From assembly GCA_964546435.1 (NCBI GenBank), contig CAZJKJ010000043.1:1-29507 (forward strand): a stretch of 29,507 bases of DNA. The letters run 5' to 3'. Under the pieces are notes generated by a model. The model was not told the DNA's origin. It did not search any database and worked only from the letters and a program-made list of their open reading frames with translations. This document shows, piece after piece, positions 13,967 through 22,086 of the stretch. Source of the stretch: CAYNST01 sp964546435 (GTDB lineage Bacteria; Pseudomonadota; Gammaproteobacteria; Pseudomonadales; Cellvibrionaceae). Position 1 is the first letter of the stretch. Every line of letters starts with the position of its first letter. Made by a program: the position numbers and the translations under genes.

Positions 13967-16330
13967 TCACCGGTGCGATCTTAGAGCATCTTTGTCGGCT
14001 TTTTCGTGTGTCTCGAGGCATTGATAGGCTTCAAACCCAAGAATTTCATCAAAGGGCATGGGCCTGTAGAAGTAATACCCCTGGACATAGTCACAGCCGT
14101 GATCAAGCGCGATCTGAAGCTCGCTTTGGGTCTCAACACCTTCTGCGACCGTCTTCATGCCAAGACCCTTGGCGAGGGTCACGATGGTGGCAATGATGGT
14201 CATCTTGCGATAATTCTGCGCAGCGTCTCGAATAAAGCTCGCATCCACCTTAAGCGTATCGATCGGGAGCTTCTCAAGATAAGAAAGGCAGCTGTAGCCG
14301 GTACCAAAATCATCGATAGATAACCCAAGCCCAAGGCCTGTAATTCTCTCAAGGTAGCTGCGGGTCTCGGCCATGTCTTTAGCAAGAGAGTACTCGGTGA
14401 GCTCAACCTCAAGATGCTTTGGGTTCACCGCGTGTCGCCTTAGCGCATCCTCGATTGCATCGATGTACTGCCCGTCATCAAACTGCCTGGCGGAGACGTT
14501 AAAGGAAACCTTAAAATCACTCCACCCGCGCATCTGAAGGCTGCGAACATCCTGGCAGAGCCTGTCGATCACCCAGACCCCGATGTTATTGATGAGGCCA
14601 TTGTCCTCTGCGAAGGGGATGAATGTTGCCGGTAGGACCATCCCTCTTTGCGGGTCATTCCAGCGGATCAGTGCCTCAAAGTGAGTTACCCGAGAATCCA
14701 CCAGGCACACCTTTGGCTGATAGTGCAGCTGCATCTGATCGTTGGCGAGCGCTTCGATGATTCTGCGCTCAAGCTCCTGCTTGAGCTCGATGCCAAGGCG
14801 CAGCTCTTCGGTAAAGTGGGAGTAGCGATTTTTACCCTTTAACTTCGCCTCATACATCGCAAGATCGGCGCACTTAAGTAAAGTGTGCTGATCGTGTCCG
14901 TGCTGCGGGCAAAGGGCAACCCCAAGGCTCACCGAGTTTCGAAGAATGTGCCGCCCGATCTCAAAGGGCTGCGCAAAACTGCCCACTATTATCGACGCAA
15001 GCTCATCGACCCAGTGATCATCCCGATACCCACAGGCCACAATCGTAAATTCATCCCCGGCAATGCGCGAAATCTGAATGTGTATTGATGGCGATTCCAG
15101 CGATGCGCAGGCCTTCTGCAGTCGCGATGCGATCTCCTTTAAAAGCGCATCGCCAATGTGATGCCCATAAATATCGTTCACGTTTTTAAAGTCATCCAGA
15201 TCAAGCAGCAACACCGCAACCCGGCGCCGCACTCCGGTGCTGGAGGCCGACAAAAGCTCGCCTAAAAACGCATTCTGGCTTCTTCGATTGGCAAGGCCTG
15301 TCAAATCATCAAAATAGGCCAGTTGGTGGATTTTGTTCTTGGAGGCAAATATGGAATCTCTCATCAGTAAAAACGATCGGGAAAGCGCTCCTATCTCATC
15401 GGCTCGCGCATCCTTGATGCTGACATCGAAATTGCCATCGGCGATGGACTTTGAGGCCGACTCAAGCGCCCGGACCCTGCGCACAATGGTTTGATTTACA
15501 AGAGCAACAATCAATAGCCCGGCGCCGGCCGAGATGAGCGCGGACATCGCGATCAGATTAATGATGAAGGAGCTTGATGCGCCGTTAAGCGCACTGGGCG
15601 GCGCCACTGCGATCAGCGACATGCCGAAGCCGAGCGGGACCGCCTGGTAGGCCGTCCCTCTTAAAGCCTCAACCCCGCCCACTGCAGCTTGAGACCTACC
15701 GGGCGCCGGCCGCGTGCCGTCTGTTTTATCGATCTTTCCGCGGACAGCCCCGCCCAGGCGCACAGCGCCTTTATCGGCAAGCCCCACCCACAAAGACTCG
15801 ATGGCATCTGAGCGCTCAAGCGTCGTTAAAATCTCATAGGGACTTTCGATGGCGGCCAGGTACTGACTGTCTCGAGCCTTTACCAGATGCACAACCGCTG
15901 TATCGCCATCGCTTGCGCTTGCCACACTTACCCAGTTAGGGGCCGATCCTGCGTGTGATTGAAGGGTGCCCTTGATCAGCTGCGGGCTCATTGTCCCAAC
16001 AATATGATCAAGCTCGATCTTCATGTCCTTGATCGTGACCCGCCCAAGACCGAGGATCTGCCCATGGTATGACCTAAATGCGCTTGCTGCCTGCTCGTAC
16101 CGAAGCGGATCGGTATCGATGTGGGTGGCAAGAAGTGAAAGGGCAGCTGCGGTGCGCTCGCTATTGGCTCTGAACAGCCCGGCACTTTGATGAAGCGCCG
16201 AGGCGATCTCGCCGTCAAGTTTCTGCTTTGATGCCGCGCTTAGATGGGAGTGCCAGGCTGCGCTGATGGCGATTGTCGAGATCGCAACCAGGGGGGTGAT
16301 GGCCAAGAGTAACCTGGTGTTTAACTTCAT
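13967..16330 (-). CDS. Membrane-bound GGDEF-EAL c-di-GMP enzyme
   Basis: 787 residues: membrane helix (6-26), a periplasmic sensor part (27-254), second membrane helix (255-280), HAMP (281-333), GGDEF domain (336-505) and EAL domain (520-770). The cyclase signature is AGDEF (424-428), a tolerated variant, with DLDDFKNVND intact. The EAL domain keeps EAL (552-554), NVSARQF, ELTE, DDFGTGYS (673-680), AEGVET and VQGYYF, so phosphodiesterase activity is likely; no inhibitory RxxD site is seen before AGDEF. It may make and break cyclic di-GMP, with net activity unknown. Mobile elements sometimes carry such enzymes to shift hosts between biofilm and motility. The ATG is at 16330, with AAGG upstream. 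Confidence 0.95.
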   Translation of the reverse strand: MKLNTRLLLAITPLVAISTIAISAAWHSHLSAASKQKLDGEIASALHQSAGLFRANSERTAAALSLLATHIDTDPLRYEQAASAFRSYHGQILGLGRVTIKDMKIELDHIVGTMSPQLIKGTLQSHAGSAPNWVSVASASDGDTAVVHLVKARDSQYLAAIESPYEILTTLERSDAIESLWVGLADKGAVRLGGAVRGKIDKTDGTRPAPGRSQAAVGGVEALRGTAYQAVPLGFGMSLIAVAPPSALNGASSSFIINLIAMSALISAGAGLLIVALVNQTIVRRVRALESASKSIADGNFDVSIKDARADEIGALSRSFLLMRDSIFASKNKIHQLAYFDDLTGLANRRSQNAFLGELLSASSTGVRRRVAVLLLDLDDFKNVNDIYGHHIGDALLKEIASRLQKACASLESPSIHIQISRIAGDEFTIVACGYRDDHWVDELASIIVGSFAQPFEIGRHILRNSVSLGVALCPQHGHDQHTLLKCADLAMYEAKLKGKNRYSHFTEELRLGIELKQELERRIIEALANDQMQLHYQPKVCLVDSRVTHFEALIRWNDPQRGMVLPATFIPFAEDNGLINNIGVWVIDRLCQDVRSLQMRGWSDFKVSFNVSARQFDDGQYIDAIEDALRRHAVNPKHLEVELTEYSLAKDMAETRSYLERITGLGLGLSIDDFGTGYSCLSYLEKLPIDTLKVDASFIRDAAQNYRKMTIIATIVTLAKGLGMKTVAEGVETQSELQIALDHGCDYVQGYYFYRPMPFDEILGFEAYQCLETHEKADKDALRSHR

Positions 16331-16391
16331 TACAACAAACCTTCCGGGCGCGCGAGCACAATAAGACGCCGGGATAGGCGTTTCAATATAA

Positions 16392-16422
16392 ATATTATTA
16401 CAAATAATATATAAGGCGTCAA
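16392..16422 (-). promoter_or_regulatory. Probable promoter of the GGDEF-EAL gene with AT palindrome
   Basis: TTGACG (16417-16422) is followed on the minus strand by AATAAT after 17 bp (16394-16399) or TAATAT after 19 bp (16392-16397). Between and over these lies a perfect 8-bp inverted repeat, ATATTATT (16392-16399) and AATAATAT (16403-16410), spaced by three bases. Confidence 0.5.
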
Positions 16423-16533
16423 TGTGAACTTGCTGCAGGCGCCTACCAGGTGGACCCGATTCCGGTGGCGCGCTCGATCGCGGCTGGGTAGAATAGGGGA
16501 CAGATCAATCACTCTTGCAACGTTACACTCATT

Positions 16534-17169
16534 ATGAATGAACACACCTGCGCCGAAAGATCACTTGCCCTTAGGCTGAGCGCTATATTTGACTGGGGCG
16601 AGATTGACAGGGCCATTATCTGCTGGAGGCTTGAGTGCGCAGATACCAAGGCGCTGCCAGGTGCACACTCGGGGTATCGGGCGCTTTCAGCGCTGATGGT
16701 GCTTGGGGCTATGCTCACGATAGGGATTCTTTCACAAAGCGCCATGCTGAGCGCCCTTGGCGGTGCTGCGCTTATACTTACCGCAGTGTACCGCGGCGTT
16801 GATCTTTCGAACCAGCTTGGCTATGCGCTTCGCTCAAGCTGCGCGCACCGTGCATTTGAGGCACTTTTGGTTTCGGCGATCGATAAAGACACCATCAAAA
16901 ACCCGGTTCGATCTGAGCCGATTGCTCTTGTCCGAGCGGTGCTCAGGCAGGATCGCAAGCTTGATGTCTGGAAGGCTCTGGATGCCTATTTTTACCTGCT
17001 CGGCCTTTCTGAGCAGGCGCCGGCGGCCCCGACCGGTTACCGATCACAGGCGCATCCGCCTTCACAGCAGGCAGCGCCAGTTGAGCACCTGGATGCCGGC
17101 GCGTACACGAGCGCGGCCGAGCAGGCGAGGGGGGTTTGTGGTCACTTCGCAGCGCATCTTACTCCCTAG
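16534..17169 (+). CDS. Unknown membrane protein, 211 aa
   Basis: Two adjacent membrane helices (about residues 48-66 and 68-86: LSALMVLGAMLTIGIL and LSALGGAALILTAVY) with cytoplasmic-looking flanks, followed by a helical domain and a tail rich in A, P and Q. No family recognised. The ATG at 16534 has no strong ribosome site, and no good promoter is seen in the GC-rich 100 bp upstream. Its TAG overlaps the TAG of the convergent 85-aa gene in the shared CTAG, so no terminator fits between them. Confidence 0.7.
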   Translation: MNEHTCAERSLALRLSAIFDWGEIDRAIICWRLECADTKALPGAHSGYRALSALMVLGAMLTIGILSQSAMLSALGGAALILTAVYRGVDLSNQLGYALRSSCAHRAFEALLVSAIDKDTIKNPVRSEPIALVRAVLRQDRKLDVWKALDAYFYLLGLSEQAPAAPTGYRSQAHPPSQQAAPVEHLDAGAYTSAAEQARGVCGHFAAHLTP

Positions 17170-17423
17170 TCCTTGCGAAGCTCGATCTGTGGCCTCCAGC
17201 GCAGCTCCCCGCTATCGGTGATCGCAACAATCCCATCACCATCAAGCACAGCAAGCTTTGTCCCATCTTCAAGCTCGCGAACAAACCACAGGGTGTACCC
17301 GAGTGCGCACATGCTATAGACCGGACCGATCTGATCATCGCTAAGATTTCTATAATGCTCATCGAAGGATCGAGGTTTTCGTTGAATCTGCTGATCTTTA
17401 ATAAACTGCTCTACTGCGTTCAT
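17166..17423 (-). CDS. Unknown small protein, 85 aa
   Basis: A short soluble protein with a helical start (MNAVEQFIKDQQIQRK) and a beta-rich second half (YTLWFVRELEDGTKLAVLDGDGIVAI) recalling a small KOW- or SH3-like fold, though no motif is certain. I start at the ATG at 17423, preceded by GAGG at a good distance; the frame extends to 17501 without support. It lies downstream of the actin-like gene on the same strand, separated by a strong hairpin and with its own promoter at 17504-17532. A ParR-like role cannot be excluded but nothing in the sequence shows it. Confidence 0.65.
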   Translation of the reverse strand: MNAVEQFIKDQQIQRKPRSFDEHYRNLSDDQIGPVYSMCALGYTLWFVRELEDGTKLAVLDGDGIVAITDSGELRWRPQIELRKD

Positions 17424-17503
17424 GCTGGCCTCAGGTGCTGATGTTCCTTTGGCACTGCGCGATGACTGCCCGGTGCCGATCCATAACGATAAGATTAGCA
17501 CAT

Positions 17504-17532
17504 AATATAACAGTAAATAAAAGATCAGTCAT
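17504..17532 (-). promoter_or_regulatory. Promoter of the 85-aa gene
   Basis: ATGACT (17527-17532), 17 bp, TATATT (17504-17509) on the minus strand. It lies just past the hairpin ending the actin-like gene. Confidence 0.5.
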
Positions 17533-17570
17533 GTTCTTTTTGGCCGCTATAATCTCCGGGCCGAAACGAC

Positions 17571-17597
17571 AATGGCCCGCTTTGAGGGCGGGCCATT
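17571..17597 (-). terminator. Intrinsic-type terminator of the actin-like gene
   Basis: AATGGCCCGC (17571-17580) and GCGGGCCATT (17588-17597) form a perfect 10-bp GC-rich stem with a 7-base loop, 26 bp past the stop of the actin-like gene. Reading on the minus strand, a short GTCGTTT follows, so the U tract is imperfect. Confidence 0.7.
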
Positions 17598-17623
17598 ATC
17601 TGCAGCGATGTATCTTCTGCGAT

Positions 17624-18733
17624 TTAGGAGCGCAGCGCCTGGCCGTAGGCGACCATCATTGCCCAGAGCTTAAAGCCTTTAACATTGGCAGTGATGCCGC
17701 TTGGCAGGCCGATCACCTGGTGCCGAGCAAAGTGTCGCTCGACACTTAGCTTAAAGATCTTGTTCGGGCCACCGGCCATAATGATCTGGGAGATATCCTT
17801 GGTGTCCCCGATCTTGTTCAGCATGAAATTCATACTCGTGTCGATGATCGATTTGGTCTGCTTGATATGAGGGGTCAGATCGATCTCTTGACCGTAGATG
17901 AAGATGGGTCTTGAGCCGCGTGGCCCGTCGTAGTTTCTAAGATCAAGCGCAAGATCAATCGCATTAAGATCATCGTACTCACTGCCGATCGAGCCTGCGA
18001 TAGAGTTTGCAATCGCCCCAAGCACAGCACTCATGCCTCCGGGTCGCGCACCTGAGCGGTGGGCGTTGACCGAAAACCCCTTGGTGACAAGAAAATCGAA
18101 CGTGAGATAGCCAGGATCAACAATCAGTGTGTTGGTGCTGGCAAAGCGCCCAAAATCCTTCGAGCTTAGCGCGTGCGAGTACAGCGCCCCAAGTGGCTGC
18201 GGCACGACCAGAACCTGCTTTATCGTGTACGATTTTCCACAGACGTTATGCTCCCCCAGCACGATACCCTCCACATCGGCCTTTCGGTGCATGTTAGAAA
18301 CCGGAAGCCCAAGCACCAGCACATCGATCTTCGGGGTGTCCATGTACGCAAGCGCCCCCAGTAGCAGAACCTTCCACTGCTCGGAGTTAACATAATTATC
18401 ATGTAGCGCCCGCACATCGTTGCGGCTCACGATATCCTCAACCCCCGGACCAACCTCCCACACAGTCCCCCCGCTTGTGATCTTCTTGGTGTCGCGGCTG
18501 ATGAAAAACTCCCCCATCAGATCCTCCTGCGGCGACAGCGGCGTTAAGGAGGGGAATATTCCGCAGTTGATATCTCCGGATTCGCTAAAACCTCTGGTGT
18601 ATTTGGTGTAGCCGTAACCGATGTCGATCGCCTCAACCACCAGTTCGCGATCAAGATCAGGAAGCGCATCTTGCTTTAAAAAGTGCCTGAGTATATCTTC
18701 ACTAATGATGGATTTAACATCGGTGCCGCTCAT
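17624..18733 (-). CDS. ParM/StbA-like actin homologue, plasmid segregation
   Basis: 369 residues with the actin-fold nucleotide motifs: phosphate-1 DIGYGYTKYT near residue 40, phosphate-2 VDPGYLTFDFLVTKG near 205 and the adenosine motif IMAGGPNKIF near 325. ParM/StbA proteins form ATP-driven filaments that push plasmid copies apart. The length and motifs also fit the StbA-like protein D of PRTRC plasmid cassettes, but none of the other PRTRC genes is here. I start at the ATG at 18733, with AGAGG eight bases upstream; a TTG at 18757 would lie at or before the predicted transcript start. It has its own promoter (18763-18791) and terminator. No ParR gene or parC repeats are evident next to it. 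Confidence 0.85.
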   Translation of the reverse strand: MSGTDVKSIISEDILRHFLKQDALPDLDRELVVEAIDIGYGYTKYTRGFSESGDINCGIFPSLTPLSPQEDLMGEFFISRDTKKITSGGTVWEVGPGVEDIVSRNDVRALHDNYVNSEQWKVLLLGALAYMDTPKIDVLVLGLPVSNMHRKADVEGIVLGEHNVCGKSYTIKQVLVVPQPLGALYSHALSSKDFGRFASTNTLIVDPGYLTFDFLVTKGFSVNAHRSGARPGGMSAVLGAIANSIAGSIGSEYDDLNAIDLALDLRNYDGPRGSRPIFIYGQEIDLTPHIKQTKSIIDTSMNFMLNKIGDTKDISQIIMAGGPNKIFKLSVERHFARHQVIGLPSGITANVKGFKLWAMMVAYGQALRS

Positions 18734-18762
18734 ACAGTACGCCTCTGGCTGATTCAAGCTAT

Positions 18763-18791
18763 ATTATACAGTTAAATATATAAAAAGTCAA
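18763..18791 (-). promoter_or_regulatory. Promoter of the actin-like gene
   Basis: TTGACT (18786-18791), 17 bp, perfect TATAAT (18763-18768) on the minus strand. One of the strongest matches in the window. Confidence 0.8.
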
Positions 18792-18838
18792 TGAAGCTCG
18801 ATTTTTCAACATGCCTTTATTCTATTTACCAACGCTTT

Positions 18839-18894
18839 TTGTTTATCTCATATTAAATCTTAATATCAAATAGCATCTTCCCCTATACCAGGGG
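18839..18894 (+). promoter_or_regulatory. Possible promoter, AT palindrome and hairpin before the 196-aa gene
   Basis: A weak -35 TTGTTT (18839-18844) is 16 bp from TAATAT (18861-18866). ATATTAA (18850-18856) and TTAATAT (18860-18866) form a perfect 7-bp palindrome around three bases and overlap that -10 box. CCCCT (18880-18884) and AGGGG (18890-18894) form a small hairpin at the start of a leader of about 135 bases. Nothing else is recognised up to 19008. Confidence 0.4.
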
Positions 18895-19008
18895 CCGTAG
18901 CAGTGCTAGAATGTGAACAGGGTCCACAATTTAGCATCGAATCACTATCTTTCTGGCAGGTCACGGTCACCAGTAGGGTTCTTTGATGCACTAGACGGAG
19001 TGATGTGA

Positions 19009-19599
19009 ATGGATAGGATTCACCAGCAGCGCATTAAATTCGCTCAGTGCGTTATTGAGCAGGAGAAGCTGTTTGTACATGCAGATGAGTTTATCCGCAA
19101 GTACAAGTCCTCGCCCGATAAGATCAATGAGGCGATTAAGAAGATCGGATCGTTCAAAAGCATGATTATGGACAACATCAAGCAGGCGGGCGGATTTGTG
19201 CTAAACGCCTGCGCAAGCTTTGATGCAACCGCTCTTAACGGACAGCTTAGCGAGTCTTTTTGCGCCGAGCTTGAGCGCACCTTTAACGATAAATATCCCT
19301 ATGGTTGCCATGTGCGCCTGGATGAGCTAAAGGATGGCCAGGGCCGGATTGTGGTCTCGCTTGATCGGGACCTTGCGAGCGCCTTTTGCGCTCACTTAAA
19401 TGAATGCGCAGGGGGTGCTGCGCTTGCGAGCCCCTTTGGCTTTAGGCCCCTTAAGACCGAGGACGATGATCACAGGGAGCTTGGTGGGTTGCGCGATATG
19501 AACGAGTGCTACAATTTCATTCACGGGTGCATTGCAGAGTTTGAGGCCAAGAACCTTGATGCCGGCGAAGATCAGCCCCGGGATGAAGTAGGGCGCTGA
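19009..19599 (+). CDS. Unknown protein, 196 aa
   Basis: A soluble protein: a helical N-terminal third rich in lysine and isoleucine (DEFIRKYKSSPDKINEAIKK), a middle part with KYPYGCHVRLDEL and RIVVSLDRDLASAFCAHL, and an acidic end. Six cysteines are scattered without a metal-binding spacing. No family recognised. The ATG at 19009 has GGAG at a good distance upstream. It is divergent from the actin-like gene, the position where a partner or regulator of a segregation system often lies, but there is no direct evidence for that role. Confidence 0.75.
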   Translation: MDRIHQQRIKFAQCVIEQEKLFVHADEFIRKYKSSPDKINEAIKKIGSFKSMIMDNIKQAGGFVLNACASFDATALNGQLSESFCAELERTFNDKYPYGCHVRLDELKDGQGRIVVSLDRDLASAFCAHLNECAGGAALASPFGFRPLKTEDDDHRELGGLRDMNECYNFIHGCIAEFEAKNLDAGEDQPRDEVGR

Positions 19600-19724
19600 T
19601 TGGCGCATGGCATTCACAAATTTTCAACTCCTATCAGGCACTAACGGCGATTAAGTGGCGCGATCGCGAGGATCTGAACGGCCCGATCATGACAGCATCT
19701 CGCAAGAGATCCGGCTGATCAGGA

Positions 19725-20564
19725 TCAGGCCGCCACCAGAAGATCACTCACATCAAGACCATCGCGCGCGGCAGCCCTGGCAAGGCGGCCCTTGGCGTCT
19801 GAGACGAGCTGGCGAACCCGCTCTCGGGTAAGGCCCATGAGGCGCCCGACCTCCTCGCCACTTTTTGGCTCCTGCCCATTAAGCCCAAATACGTGGGTGA
19901 GGGCCTCGCGCTGCTTTTGCGGCAGTGAATCCACCCGCTTTAGCAGCCACCTGGCAGAGCTCGCGCGCACCAGTAAATCCTCCGCGGTATCGGCATCATC
20001 GCTAAAGCTGTCCGCGTATGTCCCGTCTTTTTCCCCACCGGTGCCCGGTGAATCCATCGAGGCGTCTGGTTGGAGTATCGCAAGAGCTGCCACGACCGAG
20101 GAGACCTTGACATTAAGTGTGGCGGCCGCGGCCTCTACATCAAATGCGAGCCCCAGGCTATCTGCTGCGCTCTTGAGCTTACTGACCGAGTGCTTGAGCT
20201 TCATCATGTGAAGTGGAATTTTCGCGATGCGCTCATTGAGATTCAGAAAATTCTCAATGTGATCGCGTATCCACCAGCCGGCGTAGGTCGCAAAGGCTGA
20301 GCCCTCGTTGGGGTTAAATTTCTGCACCGCGCGGATAAGCCCGAGATTTCCCTCCTCGATCAAATCAAGCATCATCTCCTCGCTTCTTGCGTAGCGCCTT
20401 GCAAACATGACGACCAGCCGAAGATTGTGGCTGATCAGAACCCCCTCAAGAGACGAATCCCCTGCGGTGTAGGCCCGATGAAGGCGGTTAAACTCCTCCT
20501 TCTCAAGCACCTTGAATTTACCGATGGTATGTAGGTACCGGCCCAGCGCTGTTGTAATGGTCAT
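19725..20564 (-). CDS. RpoS/RpoD-like group 2 sigma factor
   Basis: 279 residues. Region 1.2 (TALGRYLHTIGKFKVLEKEE), region 2 (HNLRLVVMFARRY, DLIEEGNLGLIRAVQKF, YAGWWIRDHI), a short region 3 and region 4 with helix-turn-helix SGEEVGRLMGLTRERVRQL are all present, so it should bind core RNA polymerase and recognise -35 and -10 boxes much like sigma70. It lacks region 1.1, as RpoS does. I start at the ATG at 20564, preceded by AGAGGAAA; the frame extends upstream without support. Its promoter (20648-20676) is near consensus, suggesting strong expression by the host housekeeping sigma. It may direct the host polymerase to element genes. An RpoH assignment fits less well. Confidence 0.9.
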   Translation of the reverse strand: MTITTALGRYLHTIGKFKVLEKEEFNRLHRAYTAGDSSLEGVLISHNLRLVVMFARRYARSEEMMLDLIEEGNLGLIRAVQKFNPNEGSAFATYAGWWIRDHIENFLNLNERIAKIPLHMMKLKHSVSKLKSAADSLGLAFDVEAAAATLNVKVSSVVAALAILQPDASMDSPGTGGEKDGTYADSFSDDADTAEDLLVRASSARWLLKRVDSLPQKQREALTHVFGLNGQEPKSGEEVGRLMGLTRERVRQLVSDAKGRLARAAARDGLDVSDLLVAA

Positions 20565-20647
20565 GGCACTTTCCTCTGTCGTGATCTGCCGCAGATGGAT
20601 GCGCCGTCGTGCTCCCTTATCCATCTGCGGTGTTAGCGTGCAGTGTA

Positions 20648-20676
20648 AGTATACCATTAAATATATATTATGTCAA
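20648..20676 (-). promoter_or_regulatory. Near-consensus promoter of the sigma factor gene
   Basis: Perfect TTGACA (20671-20676), 17 bp, TATACT (20648-20653) on the minus strand, giving a leader of about 75 bases before the ATG. Confidence 0.8.
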
Positions 20677-20744
20677 TTAATTATTAGCATGCGCTAATAT
20701 CAAGACCAAGAGCTGGTCCACAGCGCGCGCAGCCAGGTCGCGAT

Positions 20745-21623
20745 CTAGCGGGTGATGGCTCTACCCACAGGCTTCGGGTGAAGCCCGGGGGCGCTTGCAG
20801 GCATGCTCTGCTCGTGTTCAAGAAGTAGCTGCTCGGTGTTAAACATTAAAAACCCCTCCGGCCCCAGGCGGTGCGGGTAGTACACTTTGCTAAAGTGCCC
20901 GATCGGGTTGCCCGCCGCCTGGCCGAAGCGCTTACTGTGATTGATGAGGCCTTCGCCCAGAGCCTCATCATCAATGAAGATCCCTGATCGGGCCGGATCC
21001 TGATAGACCCCAAGGCGCCTTATGCGCTCAGGCCTGCCCCAGGCGAGCATCACCTCATCGAGCGACATCTGGTAGTGAAGCCTGCCTTGCTTGATCGGGC
21101 CTATATGCCGGGGCTTAATGCCCGATTGCGCAAAGGGATCCCTTAGCGCCCAGCGATCCGGGATAAAAGGCGCGTACAGCACCTCGCCACTGGCGGTTTT
21201 CACCATAAGCTCGATCGAGCTTTGCATAGCCCCATCGACAATGTGTGCCCCGGGCATGACCCGAAGAAGCTCCACAGGCTCATGATCGCTAAGCGTGCGG
21301 GCTTTATCTCGCTCTTTATCAAGCGCCCGTAATGCGCTCGAATCTGGCGCAGGGAGCACCCAAATGCTTTTGCCGACCCGATCAAGTAGTGCTTGCTCAT
21401 CGGTAAGAAGCCGCATCGAGTAGCGCGCTGAAAGTGCGCTCCAGGGGATCTGACCGTCGTTTCTCGCATCTTTCGGATCAAGATATGGCGCAAGCGCCGC
21501 ATCGGCCTCATTAACCTTAAGCCAGATCTGCTCGCACGAATCTGTCAGGCTGCGATAGTAGCGATATATCGCCTTATCGCTCGGGCCTTGCCCCTTAGAT
21601 AGTGCGTTAAAGGGCTCGGGCAT
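20745..21623 (-). CDS. Unknown protein with SmpA/OmlA-like C-terminal part
   Basis: 292 residues, no signal peptide visible. The first 150 residues are helical with many charged residues. The C-terminal part reads QMSLDEVMLAWGRPERIRR ... SKVYYP ... EGFLMFNTEQLLLE, which resembles the 'S-x-D-E-V-x-x-x-x-G-x-P ... W/Y-Y ... L-x-F' layout of SmpA/OmlA-type domains; this is a weak resemblance. The ATG at 21623 has AGG nine bases upstream and lies 5 bp after the stop of the exported 89-aa gene, so the two are an operon. Confidence 0.75.
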   Translation of the reverse strand: MPEPFNALSKGQGPSDKAIYRYYRSLTDSCEQIWLKVNEADAALAPYLDPKDARNDGQIPWSALSARYSMRLLTDEQALLDRVGKSIWVLPAPDSSALRALDKERDKARTLSDHEPVELLRVMPGAHIVDGAMQSSIELMVKTASGEVLYAPFIPDRWALRDPFAQSGIKPRHIGPIKQGRLHYQMSLDEVMLAWGRPERIRRLGVYQDPARSGIFIDDEALGEGLINHSKRFGQAAGNPIGHFSKVYYPHRLGPEGFLMFNTEQLLLEHEQSMPASAPGLHPKPVGRAITR

Positions 21624-21628
21624 TATCT

Positions 21629-21898
21629 TTACCTGCCTGAAGGCAAGGCGCGACTCAACAAGCGCCCGCCCGCGCGCTCACTCACCCAGTACGGGTAGAT
21701 CGCCCCGTGCGCTCGGGTGCTGAAGTGCTGCGCGGGGCTAAGCGGCAGAATCTTCGCCTGAATGCCCGTGGCGGAATCAAAATCACAGTACTGAAGAATC
21801 TGCAGATCGTTCTGATTGGGTGCATCTACCCGATCGCGTGCATTGGCGCTCAAAGACGCGCCCAGAAGCGCCGCGCTCAGAAGGGCTATTTTATACAT
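21629..21898 (-). CDS. Small exported protein, 89 aa
   Basis: A clear signal peptide (MYKIALLSAALLGASLSANA) is followed by only about 69 residues with a single cysteine (LQYCDFD). No family recognised. The gene ends 5 bp before the 292-aa gene and both probably use a promoter in the AT-rich block at 21965-21995, where -10-like boxes are plentiful but no good -35 can be fixed. The ribosome site is weak. Confidence 0.65.
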   Translation of the reverse strand: MYKIALLSAALLGASLSANARDRVDAPNQNDLQILQYCDFDSATGIQAKILPLSPAQHFSTRAHGAIYPYWVSERAGGRLLSRALPSGR

Positions 21899-22086
21899 GC
21901 TGTTGACTCATCATTTGTTTGCCTTGCAACCCGGGCTCGGTGCCTGTGGTGGGGCCGCTGTCACATATAATAAACTATAAAATATACTATTGTGTCAGGG
22001 CCGCGGAGTGACAATCGGATAAGGCGCTTTACCAACGCCCGCACCGCGCACGCAGCAGGCAAGGCTCAAGCCCTATCAGGGGCGCT

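Noticed and set aside
17624..18733. Firm assignment as PRTRC protein D
   Set aside because: Other PRTRC cassette genes are absent from the window, so only the broader ParM/StbA-like call is supported.
20551..20558. Ter-like core GTTGTAA(T) here and, on the minus strand, at 16329-16336
   Set aside because: Only the short core resembles E. coli Ter; flanking bases do not match and both lie at gene starts, so chance is likely.
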